NCBI GenBank assembly: GCA_963082975.1
Contig: OY720349.1
Span: 50,263,962 to 50,327,961 of the forward strand
Source of the DNA: Labia minor
Lineage: Eukaryota > Arthropoda > Insecta > Dermaptera > Spongiphoridae
Direction: 5' to 3'
Length of the DNA stretch: 64,000 nucleotides
A program made the translations under genes and the position numbers. Shown here in pieces: positions 30,042 to 45,800 of the stretch. Under the pieces are notes generated by a model. It was not told the DNA's origin, ran no database searches, and was given only the letters and a program-made list of their open reading frames with translations. The number at the start of each line of letters is the position of its first letter. The stretch's first letter is position 1.

Positions 30042-33000
30042 CTAAAACTGAAATCAAAATTATAATTACGATTACAAAATAAAACTACTTTTAATCAAAA
30101 TGCACAGTTCTAAATTGATAAGCAAATTAGGTGGTCCATATCTATCTAATCTCTAGATTACTTTGTGTGAGGTGATCACAAATGCAATAGAGTGCTAGTG
30201 GTGTGTGTGTGATATATATAGTTATATATATATAGTATAATATATAATAAATAATTAATTAACAACTAGATTCAGGCAATATATTAGAAGATTATGTATA
30301 GAATAGCAAGAAAGTACAGAAGAGAAAAACAGACAGACAAGGAAGAGACGAACAAATGGATGTCAACAACCACAACATGAACAGACATTAACAAAACAAC
30401 ATTATGGTAAAAAGACAAAAAAACAACATCACAAGATATAATAATAGAGAAGAAGAGTGAAGAGTGTCGAGCAAAAATTAGTGTGTAATGGGATTGAGGT
30501 GCAGCATGCGACACAAACACACACACGAAACATAGTTTGGTTGGAATATGTAAGAGTCAGGATTAAAAAGGCTCAAAATGCATTAATGGTTACTAATTTC
30601 AAGGGCATACAGTAAAATTACCACAAATCAATGATAAAAATGAGGAGTGTATAATAATAATAATTATAATAATATTAATAATATTAAAAATAATGTTAAG
30701 AAATGTAATAATAATTACATTATTTAGATATAACAAAGATACAAAACAAAATAAAAGAATGATTAATATATTAACTAAATAAAATAAGTGAAAGTTACAA
30801 TAAACAAATATAAAAAACACAAAAGGATGGGTTTAGTAATGGTAGTGCCCCTGTGCAAATCCAAACAGGGCATTTGCCAACGAATTAATGAATGAGTGAG
30901 CAAAATGAGTAACCAAAAAACGTGGTTGTAAAAATATAAGGGCAAATGCAATGTCAGGACAATTTTTTTTTTAGGGTTTCCAAATTTCCCTTTTCATATT
31001 TTGTGACGTACTGGTCATATCACAACTGCCCCTTCCAATTTATACACTCACTTAAGACAGAGAAAAGAAAACATTTTATTAATTTGTCCTTATTTACTTA
31101 TTGTTATATATGTATATGCTTTTTTTTAAATTTTTTTTTTTTGAAGGATTAGTCAAAGGAGATCGTGTGTGTCTGTGTTCGCTCGAAGAATCAGCAGCGG
31201 TCTCCGAAGGAAAAAAGAGAAAACAGAGAAAGATGATTTAATAAGAATTAGAAAAAGATTTCACTATTAGTCAATCATATTTAGTATGAAGATAAGTTGA
31301 GGCGGTATATTAATAATTGAAAAAAAAAAAATTAAAGCTTATCAAATTTCAATCAATTTAAAAAATAATTTCTTATAATAATATTACTATAATTCCAAAA
31401 AAAATATAAATTTAAAAATTACTTTTAATAAAAATTAGAATTTGGAAAACATTTTTTTATATTATTATAATTATTATTATTAGTAATATTATTTTATTTA
31501 ATTCATAAAAAAATTTTAAATAGAAAATTTATACTGGATAGAAAATAAAACTCAACTTATCTTATATTTAAACAAATTATAAATTATTCAAAATTATATT
31601 AAACAAAAATAAATAAAATAATAAATAAATAAATCAAGATATGACTTAATTTAAACATATGCTTAATGAATAGCTCTGTATTAATATAAATTTAATTAAA
31701 ATAAATATACAAATTTTTCAATTTCGGTTTTCAATTGTGAATTCAATTGCAACTCTCAAGAGCCATTCATCACGCTTGTAATTTAGTAGGTTTGTTTGTT
31801 TTTTTATTTTCAACAAAGCTTGAAGGAGAAAGATAGAAAAGGGAGACAGCTAGCATTACGATAGAGAGGGTTGCTTTCAATTCAAGATATATATATATAT
31901 ATATAAGAAAAGTTCAATTTAAGCAATATCAAAAACATAGGCATTCAGACCAGCCAAGTCCCTTAATAGCTAGTTAATTTAGATATTCTCTTTTATTTAT
32001 ATTTTTTGATTTTTTAATAAAGTTAATAGTAAAGTGATTATTCTATCATATCCTTTCAGTGATAAGCTTTGTGTTTAAGAATATATATATAAATTAGTAT
32101 ATATATATATATGTATTTACTAATTATATTATCTAAAATTTATATTGAGAAATTTTAACCAGAAAATTGCTTTCGATAAAATTGACGATACATATAATAA
32201 TAGGAAAAAGTTAAAATAATTTTTTGAAATAAATAAATAAATATGTAAATATTTCGAAATTTTGAATGTATAAAATTTTTATAAAAATATCTACTGGTTT
32301 GATTATAATTTATAAATATTAAATCAATTTAGACTTATTTGTAGTATTTAATATTGTAACATAATACTTTTATTTATTTCATATGAAGAATACAAACATT
32401 TAGTAAATACAAAGATACAAATTCTATTTTCTATTTTTATGTTTATTTGTTTTATCGTAAGCATTGATTTTCTAGGTTTCAATTACATCAATAGAGAAAG
32501 GTGAGATATTATTAACAAAAATGTGTTTTTTATTATAGAAAAAGATTCTAATAAAAGTGAATGTGCTTTTAAATAATTATATAGATAGCGGAAGAAAAAA
32601 CAAAGGAAATATTTTACAAAAGAGTCAAGTTTTCTAAACCTTGACTTAAATTATTTTTTTTAATTTTTATTCAGATTTTGACATTCGATAGAAAATTTAA
32701 CTATTATTCATTATAATGTGAGCTTCGCTTTCGCTATTCAGAGCGTGAAAATGTCACTGTTGCAGTCGAATTGAATTCCGAAACTGATTGCAAATAGGAC
32801 AACAGCAATCGATTTGCCCTTTTTTGAACTTAATCTATAATAATTTAAATAATCAAAAAATAATTTATTATGACACTCTTATAAAGAACTCTTGTAGTTC
32901 CTGTGTGATCTTGCCTTGCCATTTTTTGAGCTCATTTTGATTTGACCCACTGGAAAAAATGCTTTAAAGAAGGAAAAACAATAGAAAGAGGTTGATTGAT

Positions 33001-35356
33001 TAAGGAAGATGAATTTGATTGATGGATTATGTTTTATTATTATTTTTTTTTATTTTAAGAGGATATTGAATTACGAGCCATTCCAATTTTCTTTATCCAA
33101 AGTCAATTTCATTCATTCATCTAATAAATACTAAGCAGAAATTAAATTACTTAATATCAGAAGAGAAAGAGATCAAAATCTGAAAATTTTTTTATAATTA
33201 TTTATTTATAGTTAGAATATTATCTAAGAAAAAAATAAAAATTTCTGAAATAAAATATAAAATTTATATTTCGAATCTTGAAATTTATTGTAATATTTTT
33301 TCTAATAAATATTCTTCAATACATATTTTACAAAATAATTAATTTAATTAATTTAATGGATTAACTTTACATAAATTATTTTTTTAGAAAAATATTAGTG
33401 TTTTGTTTTTTATATCACTTAAGATTCCATTTGTATTCGATTCACATAATAAATTAATTTTTCTCTATTGAGTTGAATTTGTTTATTGCATGTTTTACAT
33501 TTCAAAAACATCTCAGGCGGATCGTCAAAAGAAAAGTTCAAACCTCTTTTGATTATGACACGAAGATAAATTTATTCGGATATCCAAAAAACCATTAAAT
33601 TTATATTCCTGGCTTAATATATAATTATTTCTATTCTATTATTCAATGCTTTCTTATGCCTGGTATTCCATTCATAAAATCTAATTTTTTTTTTTTAATT
33701 ATTATTAATTTATCATTCGAAGTTATTTTTTGAGATGAAAAAAAATCATTAAAAAATTAACTAGAAGGAAAAAAATGTTTATTAGATATATAATTTTTAT
33801 ATTTTCTTATATTCTTGTATTCAGATTCTTATATTTATACGAAATTGATTTTTTTAAAAAAATATAAGCAAAATGTTTATGTTATTCCGGAAACACTAAC
33901 TTCTCTGCTCAACAAACAATGAATATCAATCGTTCAGAATTGGTTTAAACCTGATCAGTGCCGCCCTAACCACAGGGCTAAATGGGCTATAGCCCCAGGG
34001 CGCAAGCCTTTTGAGGCGGCAATTTTTATTTCATTTTATTAGTTTTTACTTATTTATTAGTTTTTACTTATTTTTAAATTAAAACACTTCTTAAAATATT
34101 AAAGTGATTTTTATTTCTTTCAAATGTGCTGAAAAACGATAGATAGAGAAGGGCAACGAGAAATAGGAGTAACACCCTACCGATCGTAATTTTGTTTCAG
34201 TCGCATTTGAACTGTCGGAGCTGTACTGGAGTTAATATAAGACCACCAATCATATAATAGTTCCGATCAAGTTCTAAGGATTAGACTAAAAACTGATCGG
34301 AACTGTCATTATTGAGATAATCCCCTCAAATCTTTTAAATAAGTGATTTTAAAGAAAAGTTACAATAAAGATAACAGTTTAATTTAAAAGTAATAAATAG
34401 TTTTTTTCTAGTTCTGACACTTTTGTTTTGTATAACTTTTCCGACTCCCATTTGCCATTCTGTGAATTTTCTTAGGAAGAAGGGCGCATTATTTTTAGTA
34501 GCCCATGGGCGCCGAATTCCTTAAGACGGCCCTGAACCTGATCATATCTCAGAAAATGAATATATACCTATATAAATAAAACTCGGACAAAAGCACCAGT
34601 GAATGACAGCGAACCATTGTATCACAATTGGTTTAAAATATCCCTTAATATAATTCTCTCATATATTTTGCCATGCTGGCTGACAAAAAATCAAGCAAAG
34701 ATATCTGCCAGTTCATAAGCACTAACAAACCATCAAGATTATTGACGGCTTCTAAGAATATTTGTTCATACACTCCACTAAGGATTTCTCACTATATTTC
34801 TTTAATTTTGAATCCAAAGTATCTTCTTGCATTAATTACAATAAATACTATAAACCTTTCTGGACTATTTTATCTATTTTATATTGGACTATTATTTTTG
34901 TGGACTTCAATATCAAAGACTGGAACTTTAAGTATCAATCACTAGAAAAAAACTGTGAATAACTGGGTAATTGCTAATTTTTTTTATTTTTTGTAAATAA
35001 ATTATTTTCTGGTGTAATAAAAACCTTAACTAGGCCTCTTATTCTTTGAACTCAAGAAGATAAAGCAGATTTTAATGAGCAGTCAGTCAGAAATTGAAAT
35101 TGAAATTGATATAAATGGATGAGAGTCATAAACTGTTTCCTTTCGGAGTAATCTGGAGATGCATAGAGGTTATGCAAATCCTTCTTATCCAGTCTCCGTC
35201 ATTCACCGGCAACCTCATCTTTCTTTGACCCTTATATGGGAAGAATCCTATTTTCAAATGCTCTAAATCTACTCTCGTCTCCCAGGGTCATAGACAATGC
35301 CTCATACCCATATAATACAACCGGCAAAATAATTAATATATAATATAAAATTAAAC

Positions 35357-35391
<35 letters not shown>

Positions 35392-37449
35392 TAGATATAT
35401 TGTTATATACTATATATTACTTATTACGTTAATTGAATTATTATATATTAGAAGGAGAATACTATCATATTTCAGTTATTTAATTAATTTTTCTCTTTCA
35501 TTGGTGTTTTTTTGTAAGGAGTAAGACGTATTCCCCATTCATGAATGAATGGGTTAACGCTCGACCAATATGGCGGTTTTTTAAAGCCGACAGTCTCGAA
35601 TCGAATATCAGTTGTAGATCAATAAAACATTCACCTCATAATAGATATCGATTAGTACAAGAGAAATAAATTGTAATTAAATAGGAAATAATATGCATAA
35701 CTATTAAAAAAATAGGGGGAACAATGAGATTAATTCTATGAATAATTATTTAATATGAATATACATATATTATATCGTTCTCAAAATTAGTATTATTACT
35801 TGAGATGAATAGAAATAGATAATCGATTACAATATAATTTCATTTAAGTGAATTAGGTAACTATAGTAAATAAAATAACGTTCCTATGAGTCAGAAGATT
35901 AAAATTGTAAAAGTATTTCTTCAGGTTTACATATACATAAATAATACGATAACTACAATAATATATTGGTTTCCTAGTTTAATTTTTCTTGTGATAAATT
36001 CATTCTGAAATGTACATTTTTAACCCTTCGACCACTAATTCGTTACATTTATTTTTTCATTTTGATTTTGTTTGTTGAGTCGGGTTGTATAATAGTACTA
36101 GAATTAAATTCTTCCGGATTCATTTAATAGAAAAGAAGAATAAAACAGCCCTCGAACAAATGGTTTATTTGTTTTTCTTGTCCTTCTCTTTCACTTTTTT
36201 TTTTTTATTTTTTTCTACATGATTCTTTACTTTGTTTCTTTTGAAGTTGAATAGAAGAACAAAATACAAATAAATAAATAAATATAGATACTTTTTGTTT
36301 TTGTTTTCAAAACTGATCATTTATCCAGTTACTTTAAGTCATTCATTAAAAAAGTTTTTCGTTCAAAATCATCTCTATTTAAATATTTACTTAGGCTGCT
36401 GTATAGAATAAAACCCGGCGACTGAATTTGATTGTTATTTGAGTAGACAAGGATAGTGTACATTTTTATAACGGAGTATATCATCTCAATATACTACCTC
36501 CGAGGGTAGAGTCAGTTTGATAAATTGATTTAATTAAAAAACATCAATTAATCATTCAGTTTAACAACATGTCCTGTTTTTTAGTTGTTCAAATAATAAA
36601 AAGAAAAAAAAGACACTTTTTTATTATATAAGCTTTCATTTTTATAAATGAATTTTAAATAACCAGCTTTAATTTATTTAGTATTTATTTATTTTTTTAG
36701 GAAATTGAGAATATGATTTAAGATAAAAAATAATTATATCTAATTTTTTTCTAAATCTTACTATTAGGTTTAGTTGTATAGAATTTAAAAAATAAACAAT
36801 TTTAGATTGTCATCATTTTGATAAAAAAAATTTATTTATACAAGAGTTAGATGAAAAATAGATTTCTTTAAATACTTTTCACAAGTAATGTATTATTAAA
36901 AATTTAATTTAAAAGAAAATTCATATACATTACGTAGCTAAATGTTAAATACGCAGATAAAATGGAATATATATATATATATTTTATGTTGAAATAGAAA
37001 AACTTTTGCTAGCTAAAATATTATTTTTCATAAACAACTTCTTTGACGTCTATGAATATTATATATATATATATATATATATAGAAAAGAAAGATAAGAA
37101 CACCGGGGAATGGCGAAGATTGCATAATGAGGAATTGCATGTCCTATATGCATCTCTAGATATAGTTAGAATTATAAAACCGAGAAGGCTACAGTGGGCA
37201 GGACACGTGGCTAGAATGGGAGAAGATAGAATGGCAAAAAATATATTGGTAGGGAGACCGAGTGGGAAACGTCCTCTTGGACACGGTGAGTTATAATGTG
37301 GGAAAGGATGTGAGAGAGATGGGAGAGGAAAGGGACTGGAAGGTTGTGGTTCAGAATAGAATTTCTTGGAAGGTTGTAGTTCAGAATAGAAATACTTGGA
37401 AGGGTGTGGTTGCTGCGGCCAAGAACTTTCGAGTTCCGTAGATTCACAG

Positions 37450-37480
<31 letters not shown>

Positions 37481-40400
37481 ATCAGGAATAACTAATTCTA
37501 CAGATACTCTTCGTATGGATAGACGACAAAAAACAAAACTTTTACCATAGTGGTATAAAAATACTTTTTTTTTTTAAATTCATTCTAATGTAATTTTTTG
37601 TTCATTTTCTCGTCTCCAATTTTATAAAAATAATCTTAACAAATTGAAAAAAATAATTAGTAAGATTACTTTTTTTAATTTATCTTTATGTAAGTACCAT
37701 GAGATTAATGCCAGAACTAAGATTAATATTAATTATTAATGTAATAATAATAGTGAAGAACAATTATGTTTTCTGATAAGAAATAGTTTTATAAATCAGT
37801 GCTCCGCAACCTTTTCTTACCTACGACACACAAAAATTGTTTCTAGAATTTTGCGGCACATCAAAAGCTGAAATATATATATATGTAGGTTTGTATGTAG
37901 AAATTAATTTAATACGTTTGTTTGCGCGAGTGTGTTATAAAGGTGACAAGCGCTTGTATTTATAATCTCAGAAAAATGACACTAATATAGAAATGACAAT
38001 AAACTTACATATAGAATTATGCCGATTTCTAAAAGTTTCATTTGATCGCGGCGGCACACCTGTACCACCTTAAAGGCACAGCGGTTGCGGAGCACTGATA
38101 TAAATGAATACGAAATACTACATTTTTCTCTGTAAAATCAGCCACAAGGAGAATATTCCGCCTGCTATTTATAATTATATAATTATCCATTTTTGAATGA
38201 TGTTTTTTTTAAAATAAGAAAAAAAAGGCAGTAACCATCGAGTATTCTCATAACGGACTAAATAATATTCACTGAGCTTAGTCTATTTCATTTACCAAAT
38301 TAATTGAAGATAAAAAAAAAATTTAGACATATGAAAAAGCTATTTAAAATTCAAATATATTTCTCAAAAAGCATCGATTTACTAATATACTGATCTGTTT
38401 TTTAAACTACTTTAAAAAGCACTACTTTTAAATAAATCAAACTCTAATTTAAATAAATACATAGTTAGGTATTAAATTAAATACTTTATTTTCTAAAATA
38501 ATAAATAAATATAATTAAAATATATAATATTTCTATAATATAATAGAATAATAGTAAATAAATTGTATGTGAAATATATTTTCTTCAAGTTTTTTTAATG
38601 GAAATGAAACATTATTATAATATAATATGATAGACATAATTAGATTGAAAATTTTTATATTATATTAAATGGCAATGAATTTCATGCTTCTATTTCCAAA
38701 TTATTTTTTACTCACCCGTTAAAATATATATCTATTTTTATTAAAAAAATCGTTTTAATAATAAAATGATTAATATTTCATTAAATTATTATAAACATAA
38801 ATATATTCAATACATTTAATAAATAGATGAATTTAGAATGAATATATTATATATTATACAAAATAACAAATTTCTGTCGTGATTATAACCTAGAGTGTTC
38901 TAAAAGGGTTAATAAAATTGGTAAAAAAATGGATGAATACTAACATTTTATAAATATAAATAAAAAAAAAAATAAACAACCGAAATGTTAATATTTTTTT
39001 ATAAAGTTAATTTTACTTCTTTATTTTCAACCCTTTAAAATATTAATGACAACTAAAAAGTTTTATTGTTTATTCTCAAAAAATATATAAATATTTATTT
39101 ACAATATAAAACTTACATTAAGAATATATTCAAAATATTTTTATTTTTCCTCCTTCGCTTAAAAACTTGTTTGATAGTGAACTATAGTTTAAAATTATTT
39201 ATAATAAATTTTAGTAAATATCTTTTATTATATTTTTTTAAGAGATCATTCAATTAAATAAAGTTGCAAAAATTGGGTTAAACTAAACAACTATTCTTAT
39301 TATAATATTTTGTTTTTCTTATAAAAATGAAATTAACTTTGGATGTATTTTTTGTTTATTATCATAAAATGAAAATTTAATATCTCAATTTTTTTTGTTA
39401 CTATATTCAATTATTTTCATGTAAATAACAATTTCTACCTTCCAGTCATATTATTAAAATATAAACACATGATTTGGAATGCGATTGAAGGTAAATCGGA
39501 TGAGAGGATAGAAAGATCATTGGTTGAATGAATTGTTTTAAAGAAAAGTGAATGGATTGTTGTTTCACTTACCCTGGCTGCAATGGAGGTTGTTGGCTTT
39601 TCCAGGAGATCCCAGAGAAACTTCTGGTATTGTGCACATTTGCCATCCCCGAACTCCTCCTCCTCTCGCTGTCGTAAGGATTCCGCCTCCTTACGCATTT
39701 CCTCGTGGACGTGCTCCTTTCTTTGATGATATTTGTGCTGGCAACAGGATTCCAAGTATAGCTCATCTACCCCCCAGTATTCGAGATCATCGCTAAACGC
39801 GAGAACACACATCTCGTCGACTAGATGAAGTTTTCCTGTTCGATAGAAGTTCAATATCGAGCTAAATGATTTTGGGTGCCTGTCGAAGAAATACTCGTTG
39901 TCGATAAGCGAATAATCGTCGCAGAGTTCAGTGATGGCTTCGTGGGTATTGCAATCACGAAGACGACCTGAAACGCAAAAGTACAATTATACTATAATTT
40001 AATAATTAAAATAAATTAACCAACATTATTTATAAAATATAAAATATCTCTACGTATGGTGTATGAAGATTCGTATATATTATAAACAACTATCTGATCG
40101 GCGCTCTACTCATCTAGACGGGGGCTCCGCCCCCTGTACCCCCGAAGTAATACATAGTATTTCGTTGAAAGTCTTAAATATTTCAATTTTCATCCATTTT
40201 GATAAAAGTTTTGATGTGAGTTAAGCCTCTTTACTGTATGATAACAGACGTTACCCGATTGAGATCTCGATTTAAATTCTTATCCAATATTATTATCCAT
40301 TGTAATTATAGAATCTAAGAAGTATTTAAATTTTTCTACATTTTCAAATTCTACATTGTGTGTTAATAATGTTTTTCTCTCTTACTAAATATTTTGTTTT

Positions 40401-40622
40401 ATCCCTTTTAATTTCAATCCCCATATTATTTCCTGCCTCAATTCCATCATACATTACGTGTATACATAAGTGTCGATTAGGTGAGAAATTTTTTTTTGGT
40501 GTTCAATTGTTACTATCTCGTAAGAGATAGTATTGCGATCACGAAAATTTTCGATGTTGAGATTTTGATGTTTTTATAAGTTTTGAAGGTTCCTGAATCA
40601 TTTTTACTAAGGTTGTGAAAAA

Positions 40623-40662
<40 letters not shown>

Positions 40663-42761
40663 TGTATGTATGTAGACAAGATTACGCAAAAACGGTTTGA
40701 GCTAGAATGATGCAATTTGGTACATGGACATTATTCAAAATTCATAGTTTTCTATCAACTTTTGAGAAATGTAGCTCAACCGGAAGAGGGTCATTACCTA
40801 CAACGTTTTGATTTTTTTCCTCTAAAGTGACCGTAAAAATAAAAATATATGTTTGATAATTTTTTACATGATTAATAATTGTATAAAACTGCTATATATA
40901 GAATTTCAGCTTGATTGAATTGCTGAAAGTACCAGAATTAATTTTTTAACACTGCAAATCTCACGCTCCAACACGTGACGTGGTGCCATCAAAAAAAGCC
41001 AAACATGCGCTGGTTTAATATTTATTATTTATAATTTATAATTAATTAAATTTAATTTAAATATAATATATTATGTTATTTAATCCTATTCAAATTGCGA
41101 GATAGTCGAGTGGAGACACTCCAGCTAATTTTTGTTTATAATTCTAAATTACCAAGTGTCAGTTAAGTAAGAAATTTCTTTTTTTTTGTTTCTATGACAG
41201 CAAAAAAGTAAACAAATTACATACATACAAACACTCTCCTTCATATATATAGATAAACCAATCAAAAAAACTTGTTTTTCTTTTAATTAAAATATAATTA
41301 TTATAATTATTTATTAACTCCTGATATTTTTTAAAAAAACACGAAATTTAATAAAAATTCTTTATTATTCAAAATTAAAAAAAAAAACTCACTCCAAATT
41401 AGGGGTTAGCCCAAACCCACTAAATTTTCTTCTTCCTACATGTGAAGATAATTCTAGATAAGGCACGTATTCATTTATTTGAACATTTCTAATATATCTT
41501 ATAAATCCTCTAATTGGAAAATAACTATAATAGCATAGGTATAATCATACAACAAATTATCGATGGATTAAATGATATTGTGAATTAATCGTTGAAAATA
41601 AAACAACAAATTATATATAATCAGAGAGAAAGAGAGATGGGGAATGAGAGGATCGGGTCTGTAAATACTGGTAAATTTATAATACAATTAAACCGTTTAT
41701 TGGAAGAAGAGTTTAAAATTTGAAACACATGTAATTATTGAATGGATAGTGTGGGTATCTTAATAATAATAAATACAGTATACAAATAAACAAATATATT
41801 ATTTCATATTCGATTTAAATACGTAAGAAAATATTTGAGTTTATAATTAAATTGATTTCTAACTCCAAAAATATATGAAAGATTGTTTACAAAGATAAAT
41901 AATTAATAAAAAAATATAAATAAAATTATATTGGGATCTATAAAAAATAAGTAGCTGTGGTTTGTTTCGGTAATCTCTGTCTTAATAAATTTAATTCATA
42001 AAATAAATGCGAATATTGTCTAAAATGAATTTAGATTTCTAAATTAAAAAGAATCTGGAGTGAAATCACTCGACTATCTCGCAATAAGATATATTATATA
42101 TTTAAATTTAATTTAATTATTTATAAATTAAAATTAATAAATAATATTTATTAAACCAGCGCGTGTTTGGCTCATTGTTGATTTGCAGTGTTAAAAAATT
42201 AATACCGGTACTTTCAGCGATTTAATCAAACTGAAATTCTATATATACCAGTTTTATACAATTTTTATTAATGTGAAAAACTATTAAACATATATCTTTA
42301 TTTTTACGGTCACTTTAAGGGTAAAAAAATCAAAACGTGGTAGGTATTGACCCTCTTCCGGTTGAGCTACATTTCTCATAAGTTGATAGACAACTACGAA
42401 TTTTGAATAATGCCCGTATACCAAATTTCATTATTCTAACTCAAACAGTTTTTGCCTAATCTTTTCTGCATTAAAAAATTAATTCTGGTACTTTCAGCGA
42501 TTCAATCAAGCTGAAATTCTATATATAGCAGTTTTATACAATTATTAATCATGTGAAAAATTATCAAACATATATATTTATTTTTACGGTCACTTTAGAG
42601 GAAAAAAAATCAAAACGTTGTAGGTAATGACCCTCTTCCGGTTGAGCTACATTTCTCAAAAGTTGATAGAAAACTATGAATTTTGAATAATGCTCATGTA
42701 CCAAATTGCATCATTCTAGCTCAAACCGTTTTTGCGTAATCTTGCCTACATACATACACAC

Positions 42762-42811
<50 letters not shown>

Positions 42812-45800
42812 AGAGACATTTTTCTCAACCTTAGTGAAAATGATTCAGGAACCTTCAAAACGTATAAAAACATCAAAATCTCAACATCGAAAATTTTCGT
42901 GATCGCAATACTATCTCTGGCGAGATAGTAAAAATTATGTAATTCATATATAAATTAATATTAATCCTAATATTATATATATACATTATTAAATAAATAT
43001 ATATATATTATTACTACTTCTTAATTAATAGGTTTAGCTAATTTGAAATATAAAAACAATTTAATTGCCAAATTAATGTAGAATTGAATAGTTAGAATAA
43101 GAGAGAAGAGAGATAAAATTAATCTCCTTGGAGAATACATCAAAATGATTTTAAAGATATTAAGAAACACATCTTCCCTTTATTAAGCGGATATATATAT
43201 ATATATACATATCTCGAAGAAACGAACAAAGAAAAAAGTTTTCATTAAGGTATGAAATAAATAAATTATAAACTAATAAAAATATATTTGTATAAGAAAG
43301 AATATATCAGATCGTGAGGAGATACTATAATTTTAGGTTCAATCTAAAAATAAAATTCTAAATTTTTTACTTTGTTTAGTGTATAGTAAATATAAAATAA
43401 ATTGATATTAGTCATGTTTTTGAAACATATATATCTATAAATAAATGGATATATTTATATGGATGATGATTTGTAGATATACTAAATGAATTATGAGAAA
43501 TGACAGGATGAAAGACATAATATTTTTGTTTTGTTTTGTTTTCAGATAACTAATTCGTTTTGGTGACATGAATGACATCCTGAGAGAGATGTTTAATCAA
43601 TAGCTGCGCTTTTTTATTCGTTTTGAACTTTGCCTGTGGACGAATAATGAAAGATAATCAAATCAATTAACACAAATATAAATTTTTAGAAAATTTTCTT
43701 CTTCTTCATTCTCGAGTTATATATATATACTCGTATATATTAAAGAGTTATTTGATTGTTATTATAATATATATAATATATATTATTTAAAGAATACCAG
43801 AATAAAAATCATATTAATTCTCTTTCTCTTACTAAAGAATTTCATCATAATTGAATGGAAAATGATCTCATTTCTCATATATTCTAAACAAATGTGCCTT
43901 ACATTCAATTTCGTTCACTCTATCTTAGGAGATTATACCAATGTAAAACTATAGGTGATCCTATATATAGTTATTGAATTAGTCATGGAAATTGAAATCC
44001 ATTGTTTGACATCGTTAGTGAAGGTTTATAGTTTACATTGAATATATATTTATAAGATAGAAAGACCCTTTAAAGTTAGTCCGCTTCCATCTATACAATC
44101 CTAAAGCTACTGAATTCGAAAGTTCTTAACTGCAGTAATATTCTTCCAGCCTTGCCTATAACAAATTTTCAATTTTTTCCAAACATTTGCAGCCATTTTT
44201 CGTAGGCCTCTTCAAATTCCACTTTCTTCCAGTTGTGGACACTCAACTTCCTCACTTCCTTCTTGAGTCGAAACTATTACAAATCAATCTTCAAATCTCA
44301 TTGGTCTTCAATTGGCCTTTATATACATATACTTAAACCAGATTTTCGCCAATCTCACATCCATCGTTCAACCTTCTTATTATTATAAATCTATATTTGG
44401 AGATGCTAGAGGACATGCAATTCCTTGTTTTTAAATCTGTACCATTCCTCAATGATATCATCTGTCTTTCCATTAATGCTACTAAGAATCTATAAAGCGT
44501 ATTGTTGTGAAAATTGTTGTGAAACTCCTGACAAGGTATTTCCGCTAATCAGTTGATTCTCAAAAAATCTTAAAACCAGTTTTATTTATTGGTAAAATCC
44601 ATTGCCTCTCCTTATGACTTTCCAATGCCAACATTCTGTTAATTTGTACACAATACCGGTTATATAAATATAAACACTGCTTTCTTTCTCCTATAGAAAT
44701 TCATTTTAATTGTATATTGGTAAAATAGGATATAAAAGTAAATTTGTTTTAATTTTAAGGTGAATATCTTAAAATGATCGTATCGTAGAATGATGACTCG
44801 AGAATTTCACTTATAAATATTTAAAATTATTTTACTAATCTAAACAAGAAATATTCTTTAACTAGGAGATTTTTTTTCATGAAGGGGATTAAAAAACAAC
44901 AAGACAAAGGAGATGAGATATTTTTTTTGAATATATTGGAATTTCATCTTCTTTTTTTAATCTTCTCACTTTCCTTTAATGTTCTTACTATGTATTATTC
45001 TCTGAATGACCTGGTTTTTAATATTAGCCGATAGAGAGAAAATGAAATACTTGGTTAATGAAACATTTGTCTTGATCATAAAGTTGGCAATCAATTCGAG
45101 TTTAGATAATTGCACAAACACGACTATAATAAATAGATGCAAGTTGTGTCAACTTAAAATATATATAAATATATATATAAAGAAATGATTTATTATACCG
45201 CTTTGTTATCATTGTATGAGGACATCATTGCACACTGATTTATTGGGCCAAACGGGATGGCTTAAGAGTTGCTTAGCTGGTTTCTAAATTTATAGTGGCT
45301 AAGCTAGATGCCAAAATCTTCACCAATTCTGACAACTTCTAATAATCCAAAAAAGCATTAAATCTTTTATTGAATTCATGATAAACTTTGAATAAATATA
45401 TATAAACCTCTGACTTTGTACGTCCTATGCAAGGACGTCTATCAAGTCAATTACATTGATTTTCTTGATCGGTGGCACTATATAATAAATATTTTTTATT
45501 TTTGTCTTAATAAAAATATAATTAAAATAGTTTGGAATTTAAAATATAGATTTTTATTGCATTATTAGATACATTTAAATTATTTGAAATTGTTTCGGTA
45601 GCTGGAAATTAATTTATTTCAAACCGTCGGTCGGTTCTGCGTCTGGCCACAGGTCAACTTATTTTTATATTGGTACTTTCAATACATATCTATTAAAAAA
45701 TGACGAAATTAATGTTGTTATTTTGATTGGTATTTAATGAAATCAATTAGTATGTCTAGGATTATCTTTCTTTTTTTATTATTTTTATCTATTAACAATT

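Noticed and set aside
34673..34962. Two short plus-strand ORFs as a gene
   Set aside because: AT-rich composition, no domain, no splice or promoter context.
40624..42806. Regular repeats as a CRISPR array
   Set aside because: They are di- and tetranucleotide microsatellites inside transposons, in a eukaryotic intron.
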